From Clostridia bacterium (GTDB lineage Bacteria > Bacillota > Clostridia > Lachnospirales > Lachnospiraceae): 64,000 nucleotides of DNA. This document shows, one piece after another, positions 1 to 7,489 of the stretch. The DNA is taken from positions 187,078 through 251,077 of the forward strand of contig CAJTAT010000002.1 of assembly GCA_910574475.1 (NCBI GenBank), written 5' to 3'. The translations under genes were made by a program, and so were the position numbers. Numbering within the stretch: position 1 is the first letter of the stretch; every line of letters starts with the position of its first letter. Under the pieces are notes generated by a model. The model made no database searches, had not been told where the DNA came from, and saw nothing but the letters and a program-made list of their open reading frames with translations.

Positions 1-158
1 ACCATAATTTTGACGGTAATTGCATGTTCCTTAGTTAAAAATTTTCCCCAGACTATTAAGAAGCCAGAGGAAGATACCGATATACATAGTAGAAAGAACA
101 TATTGTTACCAGTGTCATATATTATCTTGTCATAATTTGCTGCGTTTTATGAAAAGAA

Positions 159-187
159 TTGACATAAATTTTGCTGTTGTATATAAT
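159..187 (+). promoter_or_regulatory. consensus sigma-A promoter
   Basis: The -35 box TTGACA (159-164) and the -10 box TATAAT (182-187) both match consensus exactly and are 17 bp apart. No open reading frame follows before the hairpin at 238-286, so the promoter probably drives a short untranslated RNA. Confidence 0.7.
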
Positions 188-193
188 ATGTCT

Positions 194-286
194 GGAGTTT
201 TTGTGTTGAATTTTCTTTCGCAGAATTTAACATTCTAAGAAAAAAGGAGCTGATATACCAAATTATGGTATGTAGCTCCTTTTTCT
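194..286 (+). ncRNA. candidate small RNA of about 90 nt
   Basis: A perfect sigma-A promoter would start transcription near 194. A strong hairpin (arms AAGGAGCT...ATACCA and TGGTAT...AGCTCCTT, about 245-281) followed by a T tract ends it near 286. A second small stem (AGAAT...ATTCT, about 222-236) lies inside. The only ATG (188-190) falls before the expected start site, so no peptide is expected. It could be a regulatory RNA linked to the toxin modules just downstream, or the leader of a decayed gene. No known RNA family is recognised. Confidence 0.4.
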
Positions 287-314
287 TGAAAGATAATCGT
301 ATTTTTGATATAAT
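286..314 (+). promoter_or_regulatory. toxin 1 promoter
   Basis: TTGAAA (286-291) and TATAAT (309-314) are 17 bp apart, about 80 bp before the toxin start codon. This predicts a structured leader of about 70 nt. The leader contains CCCTC and GAGGG arms, and the second arm overlaps the ribosome binding site. Confidence 0.6.
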
Positions 315-393
315 AACAACGTATAATCGAACTGAAAGCTGGATGCGATTTTCCGATTGGTTCCCTCTAGTCTTAGGAAAGAGGGTGAGGCTT

Positions 394-474
394 ATGAGTA
401 TAACAGAAGTTTTGACGTTATTACTTGTGATTTTTTCTGCCCTGTCTTACATAGACAATCATAAAAAGAAATAA
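394..474 (+). CDS. small holin-like type I toxin, copy 1
   Basis: Encodes a 26-residue peptide: a short polar start (MSITE), one hydrophobic segment (about residues 6-20) and a basic tail ending HKKK. This matches the general form of the putative holin-like toxins of Firmicutes type I systems, small membrane peptides that damage the cell membrane when overproduced. The ATG at 394 follows the purine-rich site GAGGGTGAGG. A CCCTC stretch about 20 nt upstream can pair with it and hide the site. A longer reading frame exists upstream, but it runs through the promoter and leader and is not credible as coding. The stop codon lies inside the terminator hairpin. Family assignment rests on form and genetic layout, not on a search. 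Confidence 0.65.
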   Translation: MSITEVLTLLLVIFSALSYIDNHKKK

Positions 475-564
475 GCATCCCACCGTCCAAAGTTGAGGAT
501 GCTTATTCTTTTAAGCTATTTGAATACTGAGGGCAAATCGGATCTCGTGTCCGATCACCTTTCT
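466..564 (-). ncRNA. antisense antitoxin RNA, copy 1
   Basis: A minus-strand promoter with TTGAAA (594-599) and TATAAT (571-576), 17 bp apart, points toward the toxin. The RNA would start near 564 and end in the T-rich tail beyond the hairpin at 470-507. It would be fully complementary to the toxin mRNA 3' end, including its last codons. Near its 5' end it carries a CGGAT...TCCGAT element resembling the GGATGCG...TCCGAT element of the toxin leader, giving a second pairing region. This convergent layout with a shared terminator recalls the par (fst/RNAII) type of toxin control. Confidence 0.6.
470..507. terminator. shared bidirectional terminator, copy 1
   Basis: Arms AATAAGCATCC (470-480) and GGATGCTTATT (497-507) pair perfectly. 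The minus-strand side continues with a T-rich run, and the plus-strand side with CTTTT. It ends both the toxin mRNA and the antisense RNA. Confidence 0.75.
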
Positions 565-619
565 AACTTGATTATACACTGGAGCTACTTGTTTTTCAAG
601 TGGCTCCTTTCATTTTTCA

Positions 620-648
620 TTGAATTGCAATCGGACATTTGTTATAAT
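620..648 (+). promoter_or_regulatory. toxin 2 promoter
   Basis: TTGAAT (620-625) and TATAAT (643-648) with a 17-bp spacer. The sequence upstream of the repeat differs from copy 1, so the two promoters share only their core elements. Confidence 0.55.
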
Positions 649-727
649 AGATACGTATAATCGAACTGAAAGCCGGATGCGATTTTCCGATTGGTTCCCT
701 CTAGTCTTACGAAAGAGGGTGAGGCTT

Positions 728-808
728 ATGAGTATAACAGAGGTTTTGACGTTATTACTTGTAATTTTTTCAGCCCTGTCTTACATAGACAATCATAAAA
801 AGAAATAA
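728..808 (+). CDS. small holin-like type I toxin, copy 2
   Basis: Encodes a 26-residue peptide identical to that of copy 1; the DNA differs at a few silent positions (for example GAGGTT for GAAGTT), which suggests selection on the peptide. One hydrophobic segment is followed by a basic HKKK tail. The leader again holds CCCTC and GAGGG arms that can mask the ribosome binding site. It is preceded by its own promoter and followed by a convergent antisense gene. Two identical toxins side by side mean each antisense RNA could act on both mRNAs. Confidence 0.65.
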   Translation: MSITEVLTLLLVIFSALSYIDNHKKK

Positions 809-900
809 GCATCCCTAACCGCCCAAAGTTTTGGATGCTTATTTCTTATATATTCTAATTTACTGAGGGCTCATCGGATCTCGCATCCGATCACCTTTCT
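800..900 (-). ncRNA. antisense antitoxin RNA, copy 2
   Basis: The minus-strand promoter TTGAAA (930-935), 17 bp, TATAAT (907-912) gives a start near 900. The RNA has a palindromic 5' element (ATCGGAT...ATCCGAT) and ends at the hairpin 803-844. It overlaps the end of toxin copy 2. Layout is the same as copy 1. Confidence 0.6.
803..844. terminator. shared bidirectional terminator, copy 2
   Basis: Arms AAATAAGCATCC (803-814) and GGATGCTTATTT (833-844). The loop differs from copy 1 by a few bases. T-rich sequence follows on the minus-strand side. Confidence 0.75.
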
Positions 901-966
901 AACTTGATTATACACTGGAGCTACTTGTTTTTCAAGTGGCTCCTTTCATTTTAGCCGGATAATATA

Positions 967-1007
967 TGTAAAAACACCGAACCCCTCAAAATCTGAGGTG
1001 TTCGGTG
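967..1007 (-). terminator. terminator of tRNA-Pro gene
   Basis: On the minus strand the arms CACCGAAC...GTTCGGTG (975-1007) are followed by TTTTTAC. It lies about 15 nt past the tRNA 3' end. Confidence 0.8.
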
Positions 1008-1021
1008 CCCCTGCCAAGGAA

Positions 1022-1095
<74 letters not shown>

Positions 1096-1129
1096 CACTC
1101 TTTTACTGGCTTCACTGTCAGCATGAATT

Positions 1130-1158
1130 ATCATACCACAAAACCGACTATTTGTCCA
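1130..1158 (-). promoter_or_regulatory. tRNA-Pro promoter
   Basis: On the minus strand TGGACA (1153-1158) and TATGAT (1130-1135) are 17 bp apart, about 35 bp before the tRNA 5' end. Confidence 0.65.
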
Positions 1159-1245
1159 GCAAAAACCGTATTATTCATATATAGATACTGATTGCAAGAT
1201 TCATCTTTCCTAATTTTTTACCGCTGAATTTTTCTACCCTTCCGA

Positions 1246-2703
1246 CTAGCCGGACTGTTCGCCTTCATTCGGCTGTCCGGTTTCATCTGGCTGTTCTGTG
1301 CCATCCGGTTCCCCGGTTTCACTTGGCTGTTCTCCACCGTCTGGCTGCTCCGGTTCATTCGTCTCTTCGGAAGTATCTGGTTCTTCCGGCTGTTCTGGTT
1401 CCTCGGGCTGCTCTTCTGGCTGTTCTGGCTCTGGTGTTGGCTGAGAACCTTCCTCAGGCGCATAGTTCCAGGTATAGGAAAAAATGTGTGCTCCAATGAT
1501 CAAACCACTCAATGCAGGATTATTTTGATGAGTGCGGAAAAACACTCTGTTCCCCACGTTAGACTCCCCGGCAATAGCCCGGCGGGCTGCGGAAAAGCAA
1601 GCCTGGCTCACAGATGCCAGATCCTGTTCCAGAACAAGGTCAAAACGGCCTGATGTGACAGGTGAAAACTGTCCCGGAGCCCGGATCACACTCATAATCG
1701 TATTCTGGGCGAACCGAGGATCCCGAATTCGATTCATCACCACAGCTCCCACAGCCAGGCGTCCGGCGTCGCCCTGATTCGCTGCCTCACAGTGAATCAG
1801 TACAGCAAGGGCTGTCACCTCCTCTTCTGTTGCACTGTAGCCTCCGTTCTGCGCATAATCCTGAGTGGAAGTCTGCACACCCACAGTATTGCTACCAAGA
1901 GAATTGTTGATCTCTGCCAGTTTAGCCGCTTCTAATCGTGCTTCTATTCGCTTCTTTTCTGCGATAAGCTCTGCCAAAACTTCCTTCTGATTCTCAAGAG
2001 TATTTTCTTTTCCATTCAAAGCCGCTCTCGCTGCCGCAATATCACTCACGTGCTGATTAATCTTCCCTGATGTGCTGCTAGCCAGAGCAGAAACCTCCTT
2101 CTGCTTCTCTAATACATTCGCTTGAAGCTCATCCAATGCAGCTTTCTCGCCCTCTAGCTGAATCTCTTTGTCGGCGATAGCTTCTTTTTGGGCCATATAT
2201 GCTTCCATCATCTCTCTGTCATAGGCCGCAATACTTGCCACGTAACCAGCCCTGTTAAGCGCTGCTGCAAAACTGCCTTCTTCAAGAAGCATAGATAAAA
2301 GAGACCCTTGAGAATGTTCATACATATACTGTATCCGGGCCTTCATATCCTCATATTGCTTCTCTTCCGTCTTTTTAGCTTCTTCCAAATCTGCCTGAGT
2401 CTGCTCTATCTCTTTTTCTTTTTCCTGAATCTGATTGTTCAAGTCCTCGATCTGTTCACTGATAGACGCATACTGGTTGTTCAGATCCTTTAAATAGGAC
2501 TCCATACTTGCTTTGGCGTCTTCCAGTTTTTTCTGCTTATCCCGTGTCTCCTGAATCTCCTGCTCTGTCTTGTCGATTTCCTCCTGCTGCTTATCGATTT
2601 CATCCTGAATATCTTCCGTAGCATAAGAAGTAAATCCAATGGACAGAGCCAGGATTAAGCTTGCAAGTCGATATAAGGTTTTCTGCATCCACTTGTTTTT
2701 CAT
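1246..2703 (-). CDS. secreted SleB-like cell wall hydrolase with coiled-coil N-terminus
   Basis: About 485 residues. A signal peptide (MKNKWMQKTLYRLASLILAL, ending near SYA) is followed by a long coiled coil (about 30-265) like that of PcsB/CwlO-type wall proteins. Next comes a Hydrolase_2 (SleB-type) domain, about 290-410, with the acidic motif HCEAANQG and the run FSPV. The C-terminal 70 residues are low-complexity Pro/Glu repeats, possibly a wall-spanning spacer. It probably cuts peptidoglycan outside the cell during growth or separation. The second in-frame ATG at 2703 is chosen because GGTGACGGT precedes it and the first ATG has no ribosome site and lies inside trmL. It follows trmL by 11 nt, so they are likely co-transcribed. 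Confidence 0.8.
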   Translation of the reverse strand: MKNKWMQKTLYRLASLILALSIGFTSYATEDIQDEIDKQQEEIDKTEQEIQETRDKQKKLEDAKASMESYLKDLNNQYASISEQIEDLNNQIQEKEKEIEQTQADLEEAKKTEEKQYEDMKARIQYMYEHSQGSLLSMLLEEGSFAAALNRAGYVASIAAYDREMMEAYMAQKEAIADKEIQLEGEKAALDELQANVLEKQKEVSALASSTSGKINQHVSDIAAARAALNGKENTLENQKEVLAELIAEKKRIEARLEAAKLAEINNSLGSNTVGVQTSTQDYAQNGGYSATEEEVTALAVLIHCEAANQGDAGRLAVGAVVMNRIRDPRFAQNTIMSVIRAPGQFSPVTSGRFDLVLEQDLASVSQACFSAARRAIAGESNVGNRVFFRTHQNNPALSGLIIGAHIFSYTWNYAPEEGSQPTPEPEQPEEQPEEPEQPEEPDTSEETNEPEQPDGGEQPSETGEPDGTEQPDETGQPNEGEQSG

Positions 2704-2714
2704 ACCGTCACCAT

Positions 2715-3212
2715 TTATTTCCATTCGTATTTTGTCAGCTTCCCCTTAAGCTTCATCTGTGCAAACTGATTCTGGCGCAGAGCTTCATACAAAACAATCG
2801 CTACAGAATTTGATAAATTTAAGGATCTCGTCTCTCCCATCATTGGAATCCGAATCGCTGTATCCTGATGCTCCAGTAATAGTTTCTCTGGAATCCCGGC
2901 ACTCTCTTTGCCAAACATGATAAAGCAATCCGGCTCAAACTGTACATCAGAATAGACTTTCAAAGCCTTTGTGGAAGCCATATAGATTTTTACACCAGCG
3001 TTTCGGGATATAAAATCCTCATAATTCAGATAAGTTGTCACATCAAGCTGGTTCCAGTAATCCATACCTGCCCGCTTTAGTTCCTTTTCTCCCAGGCGAA
3101 ATCCCAGAGGTTCAATCAGGTGCAGACGTGTGCCGGTAGCTACACATGTTCGTCCAATATTTCCTGTATTCGCAGGGATTTCTGGCTCAAAAAGTACAAT
3201 ATTAAATGCCAT
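2715..3212 (-). CDS. trmL: tRNA (cytidine/uridine 2'-O)-methyltransferase TrmL
   Basis: 165 residues, the usual length of TrmL/YibK. These SPOUT-fold enzymes methylate the ribose of the wobble base of tRNA-Leu, with S-adenosylmethionine as donor. The N-terminus NIVLFEPEIPANTGNIGRTC, the middle FGKESAGIP and the C-terminal knot segment ETRSLNLSNSVAIVLYEALR are the family motifs. It acts in the cytoplasm. It follows the aminotransferase by 9 nt and precedes the wall hydrolase, so it sits in a mixed operon with no clear functional theme. Confidence 0.93.
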   Translation of the reverse strand: MAFNIVLFEPEIPANTGNIGRTCVATGTRLHLIEPLGFRLGEKELKRAGMDYWNQLDVTTYLNYEDFISRNAGVKIYMASTKALKVYSDVQFEPDCFIMFGKESAGIPEKLLLEHQDTAIRIPMMGETRSLNLSNSVAIVLYEALRQNQFAQMKLKGKLTKYEWK

Positions 3213-3221
3213 TTTCCAAAC

Positions 3222-4391
3222 CTACTTTTTGTCCCGAAGTCTCTTCACAAAATGCTGAAGCCGTTCCAGAGCAATCTTTAAATCCTCCAGAGAGTATGCA
3301 TAGGAAAGACGTAGGTATCCTTCTCCACAATCTCCGAAAGCAGTGCCCGGCACCACAGCCACTTTTTCTTCCTCTAAAAAGCGAGTTGCGAACTCATCAG
3401 AAGTCATGCCAAACTCTTTGATACAGGGAAATACATAAAAGGCTCCATAAGGTTCAAAACATTCCATTCCCATTTCTCTTAAAGTATGTACCATAAAGCG
3501 CCTTCTCTGATCATAGGCCTCGCGCATTACGGCTACATCCTCATCGCCATTTCGCAAAGCCTCCACTGCTGCATACTGACTGTTGGTAGGAGCGCACATA
3601 ATAGCGAACTGGTGTATCTTTGTCATTTGCTTTATAATTTCAGCAGGGCCACAGGCATATCCCAGACGCCATCCTGTCATGGCATACGCCTTAGAAAATC
3701 CATTGATCAAAACCGTTCGCTCCTGCATGCCTGGTATGCTGGCAATGGATACATGGTCTCCCCGATAACTCAGTTCAGAATAAATCTCATCTGAAAGGAC
3801 AAAAATATCTTTTTCTATCAGAATCTTGGAAATCTCTTCCAGATCCTTCTGCTCCATAATGGCCCCAGTAGGATTATTTGGAAATGGCATAACCAAAATC
3901 TTTGTCTTTTCTGTAATTGCTTCCAGAAGCTCCTCCTTTGTCAGGCGAAATTCATTTTCAGCTTTGAGTTCAATGATAACAGGTGTACCTCCAGCCAGAA
4001 CTACACAAGGCTCATAGGACACATAGCTGGGCTGTGGAATCAATACCTCATCACCAGGATCCAGCATTGCCCGACAGGCAATATCAATCGCTTCGCTTCC
4101 TCCTACAGTAATAATTACCTCTTTGAGAGGGTCATAGCTTACATGAACTCTTCGTTCCAGATAATGCACAATCTCCTCTCTCAGTTCCTTAAGACCAGAA
4201 TTAGAGGTATAGAACGTGCGTCCTCGCTCCAGGGAATAAATGCCTTCTTCGCGGATATGCCATGGTGTATCAAAATCCGGTTCCCCCACACCCAGAGAAA
4301 TAGCGTCCGGCATCTCACTTACAACATCAAAAAATTTTCGGATACCAGAGGGAGGAATGGATACTACTTTATCTGATAAAGGGTTTCTCAC
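3222..4391 (-). CDS. class I/II PLP-dependent aminotransferase
   Basis: 389 residues, fold type I aminotransferase. Visible landmarks are PNNPTG (substrate and PLP contact), SDEIYSEL (the Asp that holds the pyridine nitrogen), the PLP lysine in SKAYAMTGWRLGY, and the C-terminal Arg of LRLSYA. This looks most like the aspartate/aromatic aminotransferases paired with Lrp regulators; the exact amino acid cannot be told from sequence. Its ATG overlaps the stop of the Lrp gene (ATGA), so the two are translationally coupled and the regulator probably responds to the enzyme's substrate. Confidence 0.88.
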   Translation of the reverse strand: MRNPLSDKVVSIPPSGIRKFFDVVSEMPDAISLGVGEPDFDTPWHIREEGIYSLERGRTFYTSNSGLKELREEIVHYLERRVHVSYDPLKEVIITVGGSEAIDIACRAMLDPGDEVLIPQPSYVSYEPCVVLAGGTPVIIELKAENEFRLTKEELLEAITEKTKILVMPFPNNPTGAIMEQKDLEEISKILIEKDIFVLSDEIYSELSYRGDHVSIASIPGMQERTVLINGFSKAYAMTGWRLGYACGPAEIIKQMTKIHQFAIMCAPTNSQYAAVEALRNGDEDVAVMREAYDQRRRFMVHTLREMGMECFEPYGAFYVFPCIKEFGMTSDEFATRFLEEEKVAVVPGTAFGDCGEGYLRLSYAYSLEDLKIALERLQHFVKRLRDKK

Positions 4392-4870
4392 GGTGTCACC
4401 AACATCCTTTCGTCTTTCGATTTATGTACCATCATAGAACCATGATCCTTGTATTTCTTCAATACAAAATGTGTGGCAGTGCTCAGCACAGAATCCAGCG
4501 GAGACAGTTTATCAGATACAAACTGCGCCACATCTCTCATGGTCTTTCCTTCGATCATCACCAAAAAATCAAATCCGCCGGAAATAAGATATACGCTGTC
4601 CACTTCGGCATAATTGTAAATGCGCTCTGCCACTTTATCAAAGCCCAAACCTCTCTGGGGAGTGACCTTAACCTCAATGAGGGCTGTCAGCTTTTCCTCT
4701 CCTGTTTTCTCCCAGTCAATCAATGTATGATATCCGCAGATAACCCCCTCTTTTTCCATATCTGCGATCTCATTGGCCACAGTGACTTCATCTACTCCCA
4801 ACATGACGGCCAAATCTTTCAGCGCCACCCGGCTGTTTTTTTCGATAAAGGTTAAAATCTTTTCTCTCAT
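4388..4870 (-). CDS. Lrp/AsnC family transcriptional regulator
   Basis: About 160 residues. The N-terminal winged helix-turn-helix (LTFIEKNSRVALKDLAVMLG, then DEVTVANEI) binds DNA; the C-terminal RAM domain (ALIEVKVTPQRGLGFDKVAE ... VYLISGGFDFLVMIEGKTM) senses amino acids and drives oligomers. The start at 4870 is preferred over upstream ATGs because GGAGAGAAGGATT precedes it and homologs begin near here. The gene sits 13 nt after an AIR-synthase-like gene and overlaps the aminotransferase it likely controls. Confidence 0.9.
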   Translation of the reverse strand: MREKILTFIEKNSRVALKDLAVMLGVDEVTVANEIADMEKEGVICGYHTLIDWEKTGEEKLTALIEVKVTPQRGLGFDKVAERIYNYAEVDSVYLISGGFDFLVMIEGKTMRDVAQFVSDKLSPLDSVLSTATHFVLKKYKDHGSMMVHKSKDERMLVTP

Positions 4871-4883
4871 AATCCTTCTCTCC

Positions 4884-5870
4884 TCAATCATATATTTTAT
4901 ACAACTCATCTGTCCGGGGACGTTCCAGAAAGCTCTCTTCCTCTCCATTTAAGATGCGTCTCCCATTCCCTTCCACTGCCTTTCCAATGACAGTTGCGGG
5001 GATTCCTTCTTTCTTAAGCTCCCGAACCAAATCGTGCCCACGATCGCTTGCCATCAACATACATCCGCTAGAAATCAAATAGTAGGGATTTAGATTAAAA
5101 TGTTCACAGATTTCTACTGTTTCCTGGCGAATGGGAATCGCCTTCAGATCAATTTCCAGTCCAATCCCGGATGCCTCCGCCATCTCCCAGAGAGCTCCAT
5201 AGATTCCTCCCTCTGTCACATCATGCATGGCGCTGACGCCAAATTTTCCGGCAATCATAGCCTCTGGCAACACGGATATATACTGATCCAGCTCTTTTGC
5301 TTTTTCCACAAAAGTTCTGGAAAACCGTGTTCTTAACTCTTCTTCCTTTTCCTTGGCAATGACTGAAGTTCCCTCTATTCCAATCCATTTTGTCACTAAA
5401 ATGTCCTGGCCAGCCTTTGCCCCTGAAGTGGAAACCAGGCGGTCCTCCCGAACTTTTCCAATCCCGGTGACACTGAGTACAGGTTGGGTAACAACACGGG
5501 TGATCTCCGTGTGTCCTCCCATCACCTGAATATGGAGCCTGGAACAGGCTTCCTCCACTTGCTTCATGATTTCTGCAATATCCGCCTCTTCTATATATTC
5601 GGGCAGAAGAGCAGTCAGCATCACTCCGATTGGCTCTGCTCCACTGCTTGCCAAATCATTGGCTGTAATCTGAATGGCCAACATCCCTATATCTTTGGCC
5701 GTTCCAGTGATGGGATCCGTAGAAATGACAAAGATTTCTCCTGGTGCCAGCTTCATAGCTGCGCAATCCTCTCCCACACCAGCTCCTAAAAGTACTTCCT
5801 CCCGAGTAGTCCGAATTTGCTTAAATATACTTCTTTTTAATATGGTTTCTGAGACTTTGCCTACCTTCAT
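4884..5870 (-). CDS. AIR synthase/HypE-related ATP-binding protein
   Basis: About 328 residues of the PurM/HypE/SelD fold. The N-terminal half has the metal/ATP-binding pattern GVGEDCAAMK and STDPITGTAKDIG, and the middle has VMGGHTEIT. The C-terminal half carries HDVTEGGIYGALWEMAEASG. HypE proteins make the CN ligands of NiFe hydrogenase, but no other hyp or hydrogenase genes are in view and the C-terminal cysteine of true HypE is not seen, so this is probably a stand-alone paralog of unknown substrate. The start at 5870 is 2 nt after the VanW stop and agrees with the family; upstream codons overlap vanW. Confidence 0.8.
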   Translation of the reverse strand: MKVGKVSETILKRSIFKQIRTTREEVLLGAGVGEDCAAMKLAPGEIFVISTDPITGTAKDIGMLAIQITANDLASSGAEPIGVMLTALLPEYIEEADIAEIMKQVEEACSRLHIQVMGGHTEITRVVTQPVLSVTGIGKVREDRLVSTSGAKAGQDILVTKWIGIEGTSVIAKEKEEELRTRFSRTFVEKAKELDQYISVLPEAMIAGKFGVSAMHDVTEGGIYGALWEMAEASGIGLEIDLKAIPIRQETVEICEHFNLNPYYLISSGCMLMASDRGHDLVRELKKEGIPATVIGKAVEGNGRRILNGEEESFLERPRTDELYKIYD

Positions 5871-5872
5871 GT

Positions 5873-7327
5873 CTATTCTTCTGCCCCTACTCCCATCCGT
5901 GCCAGACAAGATCCAAGAGTCGCATTTACAAGCCCTTCGTCCTGCGTGGCAATGGCTGCCTGCAGCTCTGCTGACATCTCCGGGTCTCCGGCCACACCGA
6001 TGACAACCGTGCGAGGTGAAGCCATGTATGAACTCTTATTTACCTGGGTGACACTTTCTTCTACACCATTAACATACACATACTTATACAGCTCTGCCAC
6101 CACGCCTCTGTGAGCGCTGTCTACTCCACGGTATCCAATAGGCATACCGCCGTCTGCCACAATCACCTGACCTGGATCTTTGGTGCTCAAAGTTTTGCTC
6201 ACATACTTCACAGTACGATTTGCAGGTCGTGTCTCTTCCCCATAAATGGTAAATGTAATCTGTTTATTAGCTGTTGCACCTTCAATATAAATAGGAGCAT
6301 TTGTATTGTTCGTAAATTTGAAATCCTTGGAAGTCCCGGAAATAGCCGCGTCTGCAGAAGGATCCACATAAGTCACAATCATAGAATGATTATGTCGCTC
6401 TGTCACTTCCAGCTCTGAAAGCAGCACTGCATTGTACAGTGTAGTAGATACCTGACAGATACCACCTCCCAGACTGTCGATTACTTTTCCATTCAGATAG
6501 GATCCTGCCATGGCATAGCCATTTTCAACGGAAAAAGGACTGACTACCTCATAGGTAGAAAAACTGTCTCCCGGATACAGGACTGTTCCATTGATCAAGC
6601 TGGCGCCATTAGAAACATTCTGGCTTCTGTTTCCCCCTGAGGAAGAATAGCTGGTTGTAAACGTTCCCAGTACATCTTTAACCTTACTCAGCTCTTCCTC
6701 TGTACCCCGCGGATAATCAGTAGCAACAGGAAGGGTGACAGTACCCTCCTGGTGTGTCCACTCATTTTCAATGTAGTCCATAATCGCCTGACTCGCTCCG
6801 GCTGTATCGAGCTTCACACCTGTCTTGCCTGGAATAATATGAAATGCGCCGTTATTTCTCTCCAGAGTGGCGTCCACAGCTTCTGTGTCAAACTGTACAC
6901 ACTCAGAATTGACATACTGAGATACCTTTGAAGAATCCAGTGACCATTCCAGTTCATAGACCTTGTTCTCATGCTCCAGATCCTTGCGCTCTTTGTAGCG
7001 CTTAATGATATTCCCGGTTTTTCCCAGGAGTGCTGCTTCCTCAACTACATCCGTGTTTGTACATTTAAGTCCCAGATCTTTCAGTTTCACCTGCAACTGG
7101 CTATCAAAAATCTCCAGTGTCAAAGTTTCGGCGCCCATCTGATCTACATAATCCAGAACAGCCTTCCTGGCTTCCTCCTGTGTCATTCCCGAAAGGCTCA
7201 TCTCGTCCACATAGACGCCTTCATGAATAGTGGTGTCTTCCGTTTCTTTCGCAAAGACTTCTCCACTGCTGCCTGCTATCAGCATCAGTGACAGTAAAAG
7301 CCCTGAGAGCCATACATATTTCTTCAT
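5873..7327 (-). CDS. VanW family secreted protein
   Basis: About 484 residues. A signal peptide (MKKYVWLSGLLLSLMLIAG) is followed by a peptidoglycan-binding-4-like region (about 70-190). The VanW domain (about 215-340) shows LYPGDSFSTYEVVSPFS, GGGICQVSTTLYNA and RHNHSMIVTYVDPS. The C-terminal part (about 365-440) resembles a G5 fold. VanW proteins occur on Gram-positive surfaces; their reaction is not known. The start at 7327 has AGAGG 8 nt upstream, unlike the earlier ATG. It is followed within 2 nt by the AIR-synthase-like gene. Confidence 0.88.
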   Translation of the reverse strand: MKKYVWLSGLLLSLMLIAGSSGEVFAKETEDTTIHEGVYVDEMSLSGMTQEEARKAVLDYVDQMGAETLTLEIFDSQLQVKLKDLGLKCTNTDVVEEAALLGKTGNIIKRYKERKDLEHENKVYELEWSLDSSKVSQYVNSECVQFDTEAVDATLERNNGAFHIIPGKTGVKLDTAGASQAIMDYIENEWTHQEGTVTLPVATDYPRGTEEELSKVKDVLGTFTTSYSSSGGNRSQNVSNGASLINGTVLYPGDSFSTYEVVSPFSVENGYAMAGSYLNGKVIDSLGGGICQVSTTLYNAVLLSELEVTERHNHSMIVTYVDPSADAAISGTSKDFKFTNNTNAPIYIEGATANKQITFTIYGEETRPANRTVKYVSKTLSTKDPGQVIVADGGMPIGYRGVDSAHRGVVAELYKYVYVNGVEESVTQVNKSSYMASPRTVVIGVAGDPEMSAELQAAIATQDEGLVNATLGSCLARMGVGAEE

Positions 7328-7387
7328 ATAATTTCCTCTTTTCATATATCTTTATTGTAGCATATCCAGCTATATTTTCAACCAAAT

Positions 7388-7489
7388 TTAAAGGGCGTAG
7401 GCCAACATAGGGATCACCATAGCCAGAACTAACACTACAATAATAACTGTAGAAATTATCTTTCTTGATTTCTTGCTGTACCAATTCAT
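7388..7489 (-). CDS. 33-residue single-pass membrane protein
   Basis: A short frame that starts with ATGA overlapping the stop codon of the upstream exonuclease gene, so it is translationally coupled. The peptide has a basic start (MNWYSKKSRK) and then one long hydrophobic helix (about residues 11-31), ending near AYAL. A basic N-terminus before a helix predicts the start inside the cell. Small proteins of this form are found in related bacteria, but I do not know a function. The coupling and clean form argue for a real gene. It precedes vanW by about 60 nt. Confidence 0.6.
   Translation of the reverse strand: MNWYSKKSRKIISTVIIVVLVLAMVIPMLAYAL

Larger units (their letters stand above)
319..617. 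repeat. tandem direct repeat, copy 1 (toxin-antitoxin module)
   Basis: About 300 bp repeated almost exactly at 653-952. It covers the toxin 5' leader, toxin ORF, shared terminator and antisense promoter. The few differences (for example GCTGG/GCCGG in the leader) show two separate but recent copies. Confidence 0.85.
653..952. repeat. tandem direct repeat, copy 2 (toxin-antitoxin module)
   Basis: Second copy of the 319-617 unit, offset by 334-336 bp. The arm GGAGCTACTTG pairing with CAAGTGGCTCC, which contains the antisense -35 region, is also a plus-strand hairpin followed by a T-rich tract, so it insulates one copy from the next. Confidence 0.85.

Noticed and set aside
265..393. In-frame N-terminal extension of the small toxin, giving 69 residues
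   Set aside because: It begins before the -10 box of the toxin promoter and runs through a structured leader; the ribosome site lies before the internal ATG at 394.
1218..1496. Frame in another phase over the wall-hydrolase tail
   Set aside because: A shadow of the Pro/Glu repeats of the real gene.
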